Shown here: piece by piece, positions 30,586 through 39,875 of the stretch
Layout: every line of letters begins with the position of its first letter
How positions within the stretch are numbered: position 1 is the stretch's first letter
Source of the DNA: Clostridium sp. BJN0013
GTDB lineage: Bacteria; Bacillota; Clostridia; Clostridiales; Clostridiaceae
Length of the DNA: 64,000 nt
Direction of reading: 5' to 3'
NCBI RefSeq assembly: GCF_040939125.1
Contig: NZ_CP162495.1
Location: 1,798,001 to 1,862,000 of the forward strand
Made by a program: the position numbers and the translations under genes
The notes under the pieces: model-generated
Databases searched by the model: none
What the model was told of the DNA's origin: nothing
What the model saw: only the letters and a program-made list of their open reading frames with translations

Positions 30586-30638
30586 AGTATGTTGCCCATT
30601 TGACTAAAAATCAATTAGTTATTAATGGGCAATATGCT
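30586..30638 (+). promoter_or_regulatory. Long inverted repeat between vnfK and vnfE
   Basis: AGTATGTTGCCCATT (30586-30600) pairs with AATGGGCAATATGCT (30624-30638): 15 positions, with G-T pairs, around a 23 nt loop. No T-run follows, so it is more likely an mRNA-stabilising or partial attenuation hairpin that sets the ratio of structural to assembly proteins than a full terminator. Confidence 0.55.
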
Positions 30639-30670
30639 CAATTAATTAAATTCTCAGGGGGTGCATTTTA

Positions 30671-32197
30671 TTGAATAGTATAAATGATAGTATTGTTTTT
30701 CATGGTAAATTGAGTAGATTATACCGTCTAGCTAAAGAAGGCAAAATTAAAACTAATCTGCAGGGCAGTCATACCCGTCCGTGTAAATTTTGGACAGCTA
30801 CAAAAATTTTGAGTGGTATAAGAAATTCCATTGTCATTGCCCATGGCCCCAGCGGATGTGCCTATGGAGTTAAACAATCATATAAGTTAACAAACAGTAG
30901 AAACAGTGGTGCCCCTTATGAGGCAGTAGTCAGTACCAATATGGATGAAAAATATGTAATATATGGGGGAGAGAAAGGGTTAAAAGGAGCCATTAAAGAA
31001 GTAGATGACAAATATCATCCGGATGTAATTTTTATTGCTACCAGCTGTGCAACTGGAATTATTGGAGATAATGTGGATGCTGTGGCAGATAAAATAAAGG
31101 ATGAGATAAATGCCAAAATAATGCCTATACATTGTGAAGGATTTGCAGGAGAATACAGAAGTGGATTTGATCTGGTATTTAAACAAATTGTAAGATTCAT
31201 GGACCCTCCTACTGAAGAAGAAAAAGCTAAATTGGCACATTCTGTGAATATTGTAGGGGGTAAAATGGGACCTGAAAGAACAGAAGTGGATACAGATGTA
31301 AAAGAATTGGTAAGATTGATAAAGGGAATGGGTGCAGAAGTTAATTCAGTTATTGCAGGTAATTGTACTTTAGAGGAAATTAAAAGAGCACCGAGTGTTG
31401 CTGTAAATTGTACTCTTTGTCTTGATTTAGGCTATGCCATAGGAAACGCTATGTTAGGAGAATATGGAACTCCATTAAACTCCACAATATTGCCTTATGG
31501 TATTAGTGCCACTAAAAAATGGTTAAAAGGTGCAGCTAAAAAATTAGGAATGGAAAAAGAAACTGAAGATTTAATAGAAAGAGAATATAATGAAATAAAA
31601 GATGAATTTGAGGAAGCTAAAAAATTTCTTCAAGGGAAACTGGCTATTGTTGAGGGACATGATGCTATTAAATCATTATCCATTGCACATATGCTTGAAC
31701 GTGATCTTGGAATGCGTCCGGTTATATTTAATTTTCATCCTTGGAGTACAGAGGCAAGGGAAACCAGTATAGATTATTTGTTAGAAACTGGATTGGATCC
31801 TGAGGTTTTAATTACAAAAGGTACTATTGCTTTTGGTAAATATGAATCCATGAAGCAGACGGAAGAGGAACTGCTGGCCTTTCTTGGGGGACTCAGTGAG
31901 GATTCAGCTGTTTATTTTGGTTCTTCTCTCAGCTTTCCAACCATACCTTTGGTGGATTTAAATGCTATACTAAATCGTCCGAGATTTGGATTTAGGGGGG
32001 CACTTAAAGTGGCTAAGTGTGTTAAAACAGCACTGGAATATTCTTTTAGGCCAAGGAGTTCATTATCTAAAAGAATGGTTTTTCCTGAAAAGTCGGGCCT
32101 TGCATCTATCCAATCATTAACGCCTAAGCTAGGGCAAGATATGCCTGATTGTACAGTATATGCACATAGGAGGAGAGGCAAATGTATGATGAGTTGA
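30671..32197 (+). CDS. vnfE: FeV-cofactor assembly protein VnfE
   Basis: 508 residues, NifE-like scaffold half on which NifB-co is matured. It has CKFWTATKILSG with the first cysteine near residue 39, AHGPSGCAYG, TSCATGIIGDN and the C-terminal FGFRGALKVAKCVKTAL. The start is TTG after AGGGGGTG; the first in-frame ATG is far downstream. It overlaps vnfN by 16 bp. A VnfE/N pair next to vnfDGK is usual in V systems. Confidence 0.88.
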   Translation: MNSINDSIVFHGKLSRLYRLAKEGKIKTNLQGSHTRPCKFWTATKILSGIRNSIVIAHGPSGCAYGVKQSYKLTNSRNSGAPYEAVVSTNMDEKYVIYGGEKGLKGAIKEVDDKYHPDVIFIATSCATGIIGDNVDAVADKIKDEINAKIMPIHCEGFAGEYRSGFDLVFKQIVRFMDPPTEEEKAKLAHSVNIVGGKMGPERTEVDTDVKELVRLIKGMGAEVNSVIAGNCTLEEIKRAPSVAVNCTLCLDLGYAIGNAMLGEYGTPLNSTILPYGISATKKWLKGAAKKLGMEKETEDLIEREYNEIKDEFEEAKKFLQGKLAIVEGHDAIKSLSIAHMLERDLGMRPVIFNFHPWSTEARETSIDYLLETGLDPEVLITKGTIAFGKYESMKQTEEELLAFLGGLSEDSAVYFGSSLSFPTIPLVDLNAILNRPRFGFRGALKVAKCVKTALEYSFRPRSSLSKRMVFPEKSGLASIQSLTPKLGQDMPDCTVYAHRRRGKCMMS

Positions 32198-33522
32198 AAT
32201 TCCATAATTGTGAGCACAGCAAGGATCCGGTTTTAGGATGTGCTCTTGAAGGTGTTGCCAGTGTAATAGCGGGAATAGATGATGTGAGTATTGTTATTCA
32301 TTCACCACAAGGTTGTGCAGCAACAGTGGCGAATGCATATGATTTACATGAGATAGATTTTACCAGGAGAAAAATAGGCTGTACCCGTTTGTTTGAAACA
32401 GATGTTATTATGGGAGCTTCAGAAAAACTTAAGCAGCTTATAAAAGATGCAGACAATACTTTTAATACTAAAACTATGTTCGTGGTGGGTACCTGTGCTG
32501 CGGATATAATTGGTGAGGATATAGGAGGGATATGTAAAAGTATGCAGCCCGAGGTAAAGGCAAGACTTATACCTATAGTTGCAGGGGGATTTAGAGGCAA
32601 CAGTTATGATGGACAGGATATAGCGCTAAATGCCATTATACCTCTTATAAAGAAAAGTGAAAAGAAATACAGAAATAGTGTAAATATTATATCACCGCAG
32701 GCAAATTTAAATCCTACATGGTGGGAAGATTTAAATTGGGTAATTAAAACTTTAAATTCATTAGGGATAAATGTTCAGGCAGTTCTTCCGCATAATACTT
32801 CCATGGAAGAAATCGAAAATTCAGCTTCAGCATCAGCTAATATACTTTTAAGCCATGATGCAGGTTATCAGTTTGCAAAAAAAATGGAGAAGATACATCA
32901 TATACCTTTAATTCTTTCTGATATTCCACTGCCTATTGGCACAGAAAATACTGCCAGGTGGCTTAGGGCAATAGGTATGTACTTTGGTGTTGAAGATAAA
33001 GCGGAACAAATAATTAAAGAGGGAGAAGAAAAAGTAATAAGTTTATTGAGAAAGAGGGCACTTATGATAATTCCACGTTATCGGAACTGCAGGATTGCCA
33101 TATCTGCAGACGCCACTATAGGAATTGGCCTTGTGAGAATGTTATTTAAAGAATTAGAAATGATTCCTGAAATCATAATGATAAAATCAGGTAGGGAAGA
33201 AGCAAAAAAAGTACTCAACTGGGAGCTAAGCACCCTGGGTATTTCACCCAAGGTAGCATTTTCTGTGGATGGATATCAGATTAAAAAAGGATTAAGTGAC
33301 TTTCATGTTGATACAGTTATTGGTTCTGCCTGGGAAAAATATATGGCAGAAGAAATAGGAATAAAAGTTGCCTTTGATGTTTTAAATCCCACAAATAGAG
33401 ATATATATGTGGATAGAGCATATTTTGGATATGATGGTATGCTCAATATACTGGAGATCATGGGCAATGATTGGGAAAGGGCATACCGTTCAAAGGAGAT
33501 TAGCTCGGCACAATATGAATAA
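32182..33522 (+). CDS. vnfN: FeV-cofactor assembly protein VnfN
   Basis: 446-residue NifN-like partner of VnfE. It has GCALEGVASVIAGIDD, HSPQGCAATVANAYD, VVGTCAADIIGEDI and YFGYDGMLNILE at the C-terminus, the nitrogenase component 1 fold. Its AGGAGG site lies inside the end of vnfE. The gene ends 6 bp before the convergent regulator gene, without a visible terminator between. Confidence 0.87.
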   Translation: MYDELKFHNCEHSKDPVLGCALEGVASVIAGIDDVSIVIHSPQGCAATVANAYDLHEIDFTRRKIGCTRLFETDVIMGASEKLKQLIKDADNTFNTKTMFVVGTCAADIIGEDIGGICKSMQPEVKARLIPIVAGGFRGNSYDGQDIALNAIIPLIKKSEKKYRNSVNIISPQANLNPTWWEDLNWVIKTLNSLGINVQAVLPHNTSMEEIENSASASANILLSHDAGYQFAKKMEKIHHIPLILSDIPLPIGTENTARWLRAIGMYFGVEDKAEQIIKEGEEKVISLLRKRALMIIPRYRNCRIAISADATIGIGLVRMLFKELEMIPEIIMIKSGREEAKKVLNWELSTLGISPKVAFSVDGYQIKKGLSDFHVDTVIGSAWEKYMAEEIGIKVAFDVLNPTNRDIYVDRAYFGYDGMLNILEIMGNDWERAYRSKEISSAQYE

Positions 33523-33528
33523 TTTTTA

Positions 33529-34476
33529 CTAGCTTTCTCCTATAATTTTTCCTGTTTCACTTGTATCATATACGTCAATACCTTGAATTTCCATTTTGAA
33601 TTCCTGGGAATTTAAAACGGAAATTATTGCTTGAATAATTGGAGAATCAAAGTCTTCTTTTTTAATAACTAAATCACACTTTTGTTTCTGTATTGGTATA
33701 AATTCTATATTTTCCACCTGGGAAGCGGTTTTCTGGGTTCCCACAGCAATATCTGCCTCACCCCTGGATACAGCACTGGCTGCAGCAAAATGAGAAAAAA
33801 CTTCTACATCATAACCATTGATAAGTTTTCCTGATATTCCAAGTTTCCTAAATTGTTCGTCTATAAGTATACGTACACCGGAACCTTTTTCCCTATTTAC
33901 CATAACAATGCCAGACCTTGCTAAATCATCCCATGAGGATATATTTTTGGGATTTCCTTTGAAAACATAAAAACCCTGCATATGACATGCAAGACGGACA
34001 ATTATGCAGGGAACACCAGGTATTAATCTGCGGACGTAGGGTATATTGTAGATGTTATTGTCTGAATCCCATAGATTGCAAGAAGTAGCAGAAGCACTGC
34101 CTTTATATAGATTTATCAATCCATCATAGCCTCCTATATATCTTCGCAGTACTTGAAATTCATTTGGATAATGTCCCAGATGCTGTGTCAATACATCAAG
34201 AAGCAGTTCCTGACCGCATATTATAAAATTTTTGTCTTCAGATAATGGGGGCTGGGGTACTTGAGTCTTATGTTCAATAACAGTATTAATAATTTTAATA
34301 TTATTAGTTCTGCTTTTATTTTTATAATATTCAACATCTTCAATATCAACACGAACCTTTCGGCCAATGCGATAAGAAGGCAATTCACCTTTTTTAATCA
34401 AATCATATACTGTATTTTTTGATATATCTAAAAGTTCGGCTACTTCTTGTGCCGATAATGATGTTTTATCTTTCAT
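33529..34476 (-). CDS. One-component regulator: excisionase-type HTH plus molybdate-type PBP domain
   Basis: 315 residues. Residues 5-55 form a MerR/excisionase-like HTH (LSAQEVAELLDISKNTVYDL, then YRIGRKVRVDIEDVEYY). Residues ~85-310 are a periplasmic-binding-protein-like domain of the COG1910 kind (LRRYIGGYDGL, SGIVMVNREKGSGVRILID, GEADIAVGTQ) linked in annotated relatives to molybdate or tungstate. It sits between vnfN and a metal importer, so it is a candidate sensor of Mo, W or V. A palindrome lies 40 bp upstream of its start. Confidence 0.82.
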   Translation of the reverse strand: MKDKTSLSAQEVAELLDISKNTVYDLIKKGELPSYRIGRKVRVDIEDVEYYKNKSRTNNIKIINTVIEHKTQVPQPPLSEDKNFIICGQELLLDVLTQHLGHYPNEFQVLRRYIGGYDGLINLYKGSASATSCNLWDSDNNIYNIPYVRRLIPGVPCIIVRLACHMQGFYVFKGNPKNISSWDDLARSGIVMVNREKGSGVRILIDEQFRKLGISGKLINGYDVEVFSHFAAASAVSRGEADIAVGTQKTASQVENIEFIPIQKQKCDLVIKKEDFDSPIIQAIISVLNSQEFKMEIQGIDVYDTSETGKIIGES

Positions 34477-34515
34477 ATAAATGATCCACCTTTTTAATAA
34501 AATGATATGAATTGA

Positions 34516-34536
34516 ACTACTTTAAACTAAAGCAGT
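34516..34536. promoter_or_regulatory. Candidate operator of the oxyanion-sensing regulator
   Basis: ACTACTTTA and TAAAGCAGT form a 9 bp inverted repeat with one mismatch around AAC, between the third binding-protein gene and the regulator gene. Position fits autoregulation; no identical copy was seen before vnf genes. Confidence 0.4.
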
Positions 34537-34590
34537 AATCATTAAACATATTATCTACTATTTCATAGTATTTTGCAAGGCTAATGTTAT

Positions 34591-35670
34591 TTATTTTTTA
34601 GGATTCATTATATCTTCTAGATCTTCACTGTTTACATTATAATTATAATATGTTTTGTAAAATTCTTCTACCTCTTTATTCATATCTATATCTGTAAACA
34701 TGTCAGGGTATAAAGTTTTAGCTGCCCATAATACTTGTAGTGCATTATCACCACTTCTTGCACACCACACATTGACACCTTTGGGATTTATATAAACTTT
34801 ATTGTTTTTAACTGCATTAATGTCTTTAAATCGCTCATCTTTTAAAATTGCATCTTTGTTAGGTGCATCTCTGACTATAATTACATCAGGATTCCATTGG
34901 ACTACATTTTCCATAGAAACAGTTTGAGACATACCTGTAACTCCATTTTGTGCAGCTGTGTTTATGCCACCAGCTATTTCTATCCAGGAAGTAACTATTG
35001 AGTTATTTCCGTCGGTACTTAAAGGACTATCTGCTGAATAATACACTTTTAACTTGTCATTGTCAGAAATAGATGAAGTTTTTTCAGTAATACGTTTTAT
35101 ATTAGAATCATAATAGGAGCAAAATTCAGAAGCTTTTTTAGTTTCTTCTTCTCCAAGTAAATTCCCCATTAAAGTTACAGACTTTTTAAGTTCTTCTGGT
35201 GTATCGTAGGATATTATAACTACAGGTATACTTAATTGTTCTATTTTTTTCTGAAGTGCTTCTTTGCCCGACCATAATACAACTACATCTGGTTTTGATT
35301 TAATAAGTTCTTCAATATTTACTTCTTTGTCAAAAGGTGCCGATACTGTTTCTATTTTAGGATAAATTTTTATATACCAGGGATTGGATTTAATAGAAGG
35401 CAATGTTGCAACTATTTTATCAGCACCTCCTATCATCACTGCTAATTGAGTCATTGCCGTTCCATTTATGGCTATTCGGTTGACCTGGGAAGGTAGGGTT
35501 ACTTTCCTTCCTGACATATCCGTAATAGTTTTTTTAGCAGATTGTGTACTCTCACTCTGGGTTTGTTCAGATTGTTTATTTGTACATCCTGCTGACCACA
35601 GCACTAAAGTCAGTATTATTAAAAATAAATTTAATAGTTTAAAACTCTGTTTTTTCAAAGTTGAACACAT
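34591..35670 (-). CDS. Metal/siderophore-type ABC importer binding lipoprotein (third)
   Basis: 359 residues with a lipoprotein signal (lipobox LWSAGC, Cys about residue 29) and a class III FepB/BtuF-type ligand domain (DMSGRKVTLPSQVNRIAING, WNPDVIIVRD). The C-terminal AAKTLYPDMF-FYKTYYNYN pattern is shared with the two sister proteins in this cluster. AAGGAG touches ATG 35670, so an in-frame TTG four codons later may be the real start. It has no transporter subunits of its own and probably shares the one upstream. Confidence 0.85.
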   Translation of the reverse strand: MCSTLKKQSFKLLNLFLIILTLVLWSAGCTNKQSEQTQSESTQSAKKTITDMSGRKVTLPSQVNRIAINGTAMTQLAVMIGGADKIVATLPSIKSNPWYIKIYPKIETVSAPFDKEVNIEELIKSKPDVVVLWSGKEALQKKIEQLSIPVVIISYDTPEELKKSVTLMGNLLGEEETKKASEFCSYYDSNIKRITEKTSSISDNDKLKVYYSADSPLSTDGNNSIVTSWIEIAGGINTAAQNGVTGMSQTVSMENVVQWNPDVIIVRDAPNKDAILKDERFKDINAVKNNKVYINPKGVNVWCARSGDNALQVLWAAKTLYPDMFTDIDMNKEVEEFYKTYYNYNVNSEDLEDIMNPKK

Positions 35671-35699
35671 CTCCTTACATAATTCGTAAATTAATCAGT

Positions 35700-36782
35700 T
35701 TATTGTGGCGCTTGTCCATTTAAAATTCTTTCAACTTCATTATCTGAAAGAGAGTAATTGAAAAATGTTTTATAAAACCATTTAGTTTCTTTGGAAATAT
35801 CTAAAGATTGGAACTTTTCGGGATATAAGGTCTTTGCTGCCCACTGGATTTGGAGGGCTTCCTCAGCACTATATCTATCCCAGGAAAAAACTCCGTCGGG
35901 ATTTACATATACCCTTCCTTTTTGTACTGCAGTTGTTTTTTTCCAAGATTCATCCTTTAATATTTTATTAATACTTTCTTTTCTATCTGCACTACCCACT
36001 GTGCTGCTTACTATAATAACATCGGGATTCCACGTTAATATTTGCTCCATGGATACTTCTTTGGTATTACCGTCAATATCGGAGGATACATTTATACCTC
36101 CTGCTATTTGTATCCAGGAGTCGATTATTGTTCCTTTTCCATCTACCTTTAATGGAGAAAGATCTGATAGGTGAAGTACTTTAAGTTTTTGGTCTTCAGG
36201 TATTTTAGAAGTTACGCTGGTTAACATATTTATTTTTTTATCTAAATAGGAGGTATATTCTTCAGCTCTTTTTTTACCTTCTTCTCCTAGAATATCTCCT
36301 GTAAGCTTTACGCATTTCTTTAAACTGTCAAAATCTTTAAAGCTAACTTGAATAACTGGAATCTTTAAATCTGACATTTTGCTAATATTTTTATTTCCTG
36401 TAGGTATAAATAAAATATCTGGTTTAGTTTTAATAAGCTCTTCCATATTTATGCTACTTGCATCTACACTGAATGCAGTAACTGCATTGTTCATTTTAGG
36501 AGTTACTTTAAAAAGCCAGGGTTTTAATTCGGCATTAAGGGTAGTTGCCACTATTTTATCTCCAGATCCAAGCATTGTCACCACTGCATTGTGAGCTCCC
36601 CAGGCATCGGCAATACGAGAAATATTAGCAGGCACTTCTACTTTGGCTCCGCTTGAATCTGTAACTGTTATCTTGTCAGATTTAGTAGAAGTTTGAGTTT
36701 TGGATATTTGTTTACTGCACCCAATCAATGCAAAAACTCCTAGTATAATACTAAACAATATTAAAGCTGATTTTTTCTTCAT
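35700..36782 (-). CDS. Metal/siderophore-type ABC importer binding lipoprotein (second)
   Basis: 360 residues, signal with lipobox ALIGC (Cys22), then a FepB/BtuF-type fold (DSSGAKVEVPANISRIADAW, WNPDVIIVSS). It lies directly downstream of the ATPase gene. It is clearly a paralogue of the other two binding proteins, which suggests that one permease accepts several ligands or oxidation states. MolA of Haemophilus, which binds molybdate and tungstate, belongs to the same class; the ligand here is unknown. Confidence 0.86.
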   Translation of the reverse strand: MKKKSALILFSIILGVFALIGCSKQISKTQTSTKSDKITVTDSSGAKVEVPANISRIADAWGAHNAVVTMLGSGDKIVATTLNAELKPWLFKVTPKMNNAVTAFSVDASSINMEELIKTKPDILFIPTGNKNISKMSDLKIPVIQVSFKDFDSLKKCVKLTGDILGEEGKKRAEEYTSYLDKKINMLTSVTSKIPEDQKLKVLHLSDLSPLKVDGKGTIIDSWIQIAGGINVSSDIDGNTKEVSMEQILTWNPDVIIVSSTVGSADRKESINKILKDESWKKTTAVQKGRVYVNPDGVFSWDRYSAEEALQIQWAAKTLYPEKFQSLDISKETKWFYKTFFNYSLSDNEVERILNGQAPQ

Positions 36783-36823
36783 ATTGTAATCACTCCTAAT
36801 TATCTATTAATTTCTAGCAATAG

Positions 36824-37615
36824 TTAGTTGGTTAACAAAGGTATACATGCCTTTATAGGTTTACCTTGGCTATTTACTGTACTGGTAATTTTTACATCAA
36901 CTCCATAAGCTGACCTTAAATTTTCTTCCGTAACCACATCATCTACATTGCCCACAGTAAATATATTATTTTTCTGCATCAATGCTACTTTGCTGGAACA
37001 GAGAAAAGTATGATCAGGAAAATGTGTAGTCATAATAACTCCTAAGCCTTTTTTTACCAGGGAGTTGATCTGCTCAAGTACTCTGATTTGGTTACCAAAA
37101 TCTAAATTAGAAGTAGGCTCATCCATAACAAGAATACTTGGCTGCTGGGTTAGCGCTCTTGCTATTAAAACCATCTGCCGTTCTCCTCCACTGATTTCTG
37201 TATAAATTTTATTCTTTAAAAATGATATTCCTAAAGTTTCTAGAGATTCTTCTGCAATAGCTATATCATTTTTTGAAGGTGATGCAAAAGCTCCTAAATG
37301 AGCAGTACGCCCCATGGTAACAACATCAAGTACAGAAAAAGGGAAGGGAGGGGTATGGGCTTGAGGCACATAGCCAATAGCTTTAGCTAGTTTTTTCCTA
37401 GACAAGTTATTGATATTTTCTCCATCTAAAATAATCTCTCCACCTTGTAATTTTAAAAAGCCTAAAATAGTTTTAAAAAATGTAGTCTTACCTACACCGT
37501 TAGGTCCAAGCAAACATAATATTTCTCCTGACTTTACTTTTACCGATATACCTTTAATCACAGTTTTAGAGCCATAACCGCAAACGGCATTTTTAACTTC
37601 TAACTTCATACCCAA
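36824..37615 (-). CDS. ABC importer ATPase (FecE/MolC type)
   Basis: 263 residues with Walker A GPNGVGKTT near residue 39, a Q-loop VPQAHTPPFP, signature ISGGERQMV near residue 143 and Walker B ILVMDEPTSN. It overlaps the permease gene by 10 bp and powers uptake through it. Class II importers of this sort take up ferric siderophores, cobalamin or, in the MolBC branch, molybdate and tungstate. Confidence 0.92.
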   Translation of the reverse strand: MGMKLEVKNAVCGYGSKTVIKGISVKVKSGEILCLLGPNGVGKTTFFKTILGFLKLQGGEIILDGENINNLSRKKLAKAIGYVPQAHTPPFPFSVLDVVTMGRTAHLGAFASPSKNDIAIAEESLETLGISFLKNKIYTEISGGERQMVLIARALTQQPSILVMDEPTSNLDFGNQIRVLEQINSLVKKGLGVIMTTHFPDHTFLCSSKVALMQKNNIFTVGNVDDVVTEENLRSAYGVDVKITSTVNSQGKPIKACIPLLTN

Positions 37616-38682
37616 CCTCTCCTTCCTTTTAGAAGTAAATAAATAAATATAGGTGCACCTATAATGGCTGTAAGTATTCCAAGGGGAATTTCTACAGTAA
37701 ATGCACTGCGCGCTACATCGTCTACTAAAAGTAGAAAAGTACTTCCGATAAGCATAGATGCTGGTAATAAAACTTTATAATTAGGTCCCACTAGGAGCCT
37801 GGCAATATGTGGAATAATAAGTCCTACCCAGCCTATCATCCCACTGACTGATACAGATGATGCTGTAAGCAAAGTTGAACAAATGATGACTATTATACGA
37901 ATTTTATGGGTGTCTATTCCCATGGCCTGGGCTTCCTCTTCTCCAAAAGAGAGAACATTGAGTTTCCATCTTAAAAGCAATATGGGAATGATTCCTAAAA
38001 TTAGTGGAATAATTAGAATTATTACATCTCTTGTACTGACAGAAGAAAGGCCTCCCATAAGCCAGAAAGTAATGGCCGGTAATTTGCTTTCCGGATCAGC
38101 TACATATTTAGTAATGGAAATAAAAGATGAAAACAAGGTGGAAATGACCATTCCTGTAAGTACAAGTACTAAAATAGCATTATTTCCTCTGCCTATAATA
38201 CTGGCGATTGTGTATGTAAGGATTACAGCTGCGAGTCCTACTAAAAAGGCAGAAAACTGTATGCCTACAATGTTGAAAGACATTAAAATAGCAATAGCAG
38301 CTCCAAAGCCTGCACCGGCAGAGGCACCTAAAATATCTGGAGAAACCATGGGATTCTTGAATAACCCTTGATATGTGGCACCTGCTGTGGCTAAGGCAGC
38401 TCCCACCATCATGGCAGCAATAATTCTAGGAATACGAACTTGAAATAAAACCGTTTCTACAGTTTGAGGCCAGGTTATAGGAAGATTGAAAAGCTTGCCT
38501 GTAAAAATATCAAATAATTGGGAAAGTGGAATACCATATCTTCCAAGAGTAAGAGACAATATGAAGGCAATTACAGGCATTAAAGACAGAATAATTATAA
38601 TATTATTTTTTTGACTTTTTTCTTTTTTTATTGAATTAGGTATATATGCTGATATTTCACTTGCACTTTTCATTTTAATCAC
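37606..38682 (-). CDS. ABC importer permease (FecCD/MolB type)
   Basis: 358 residues with about ten membrane helices and the FecCD signature (RIPRIIAAMMVGAALATAGA, NPMVSPDILGASAGAGFGAA, GMIGWVGLIIPHIARLLVG). Pairs with the downstream ATPase. Its place between a binding protein gene and V-nitrogenase genes makes vanadate, molybdate or a metallophore complex reasonable substrates (inference). Confidence 0.92.
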   Translation of the reverse strand: MIKMKSASEISAYIPNSIKKEKSQKNNIIIILSLMPVIAFILSLTLGRYGIPLSQLFDIFTGKLFNLPITWPQTVETVLFQVRIPRIIAAMMVGAALATAGATYQGLFKNPMVSPDILGASAGAGFGAAIAILMSFNIVGIQFSAFLVGLAAVILTYTIASIIGRGNNAILVLVLTGMVISTLFSSFISITKYVADPESKLPAITFWLMGGLSSVSTRDVIILIIPLILGIIPILLLRWKLNVLSFGEEEAQAMGIDTHKIRIIVIICSTLLTASSVSVSGMIGWVGLIIPHIARLLVGPNYKVLLPASMLIGSTFLLLVDDVARSAFTVEIPLGILTAIIGAPIFIYLLLKGRRGWV

Positions 38683-38756
38683 CCTTTTTGATTTATATTA
38701 CTTTAAATGGGCAAAACCATTTGTAAATATATAAAATGAAATTTGCTCACTTAAAG

Positions 38757-39827
38757 TTATTTGGTAATTTTCTCATGTATTTGCGCATCTGTTATGTTGT
38801 CATACAAATACACTTTTGAATAAAAAGTCTTAACCTCTTTATCAATATCCAGTTTTACTTTATCAGGATAAAGAGTATTTGCTGTCCATACTAGGCCCAT
38901 TAATGACTGAATTCTATCTAACATTTCGTATTTTAAAGATGCATAAACGCGTTTATTTTTTACAGCATTTATACCCTCCCACTGGGGACTTGAAAGTATT
39001 TCATCACGTGCTCCGGAGGTTTTGGTTATAATCACATCTGGATTAAATTTAAGGATTTGCTCCATAGAAGCAGTTATACTTTCATTTTGTTCGTCTGCTT
39101 TTGATATTGAAATAGTATCGTAAAGGTTTATTCCTCCTGCATCACGTATAATTGAGGCCATGATGCTTTTTGTTCCCACTGTTTTATTTATATCAGGTTG
39201 AGCGTAATACACTTTCAGTTTTTCATTTTCAGGAATTTTGCTTGTTTTATCTGTAACTTGGGAAATGGTCCTATGCCAGTAATCCGCTAGTTCATTTCCT
39301 TCCTTTTCATTTCCTACTATTTTGCCTATAAGTCTCCAAGATTCTTCATAATCTAGAAGACTGTCCTTTGAAGCTGCAACTACTGGAGCAGAATAATCCT
39401 TTTGTTCTTTGTCAAGATTTGTATCTTTCTTTAAAGATATAATAATGTCTGGTTTTATGGTAAGCATTTGTTCTCTATTCATATCTCCAGTGTTAAAAGT
39501 TCCTGTTATAGGAAGACTGGTGAGTCTTTTAACTTCTTCATCCTTTATAAAAAATAGTCGATCCTTAAATTGATTATCAATACTGGCCAATTTTTTTGGT
39601 GCCAACCTCCAGACCATATGTGAAGGAATAGGATGTATGCAGCTGATCTTATTAATTTGAGATGGTATGTTAACTTTGCGTCCAGCCATATCAGTAACTT
39701 CTGTAGTAGTTTTTTTAGTTTCCGATGTTGTTTGTTTAGCAGTAGTGTTACTACCACAGGCAGTAGCACTAACAGTAAGTATAATAAGAGTTAATCCAAG
39801 TATGATTGTTCTTATTTTTTTGATCAT
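38757..39827 (-). CDS. Metal/siderophore-type ABC importer binding lipoprotein (first)
   Basis: 356 residues with a lipoprotein signal (lipobox SATAC, Cys about residue 24) and the FepB/BtuF-type fold (DMAGRKVNIPSQINKISCIH, FNPDVIITKT, TLYPDKVKLDIDKEVKTFY). It keeps the normal order binding protein, permease, ATPase. It is more divergent from the other two in the central region, including the HPIPSHMVWRLAP stretch. Confidence 0.87.
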   Translation of the reverse strand: MIKKIRTIILGLTLIILTVSATACGSNTTAKQTTSETKKTTTEVTDMAGRKVNIPSQINKISCIHPIPSHMVWRLAPKKLASIDNQFKDRLFFIKDEEVKRLTSLPITGTFNTGDMNREQMLTIKPDIIISLKKDTNLDKEQKDYSAPVVAASKDSLLDYEESWRLIGKIVGNEKEGNELADYWHRTISQVTDKTSKIPENEKLKVYYAQPDINKTVGTKSIMASIIRDAGGINLYDTISISKADEQNESITASMEQILKFNPDVIITKTSGARDEILSSPQWEGINAVKNKRVYASLKYEMLDRIQSLMGLVWTANTLYPDKVKLDIDKEVKTFYSKVYLYDNITDAQIHEKITK

Positions 39828-39875
39828 TTTTAATCCCCCCTTATGCGTTTATATATACATTAATAGTGTCATTTT

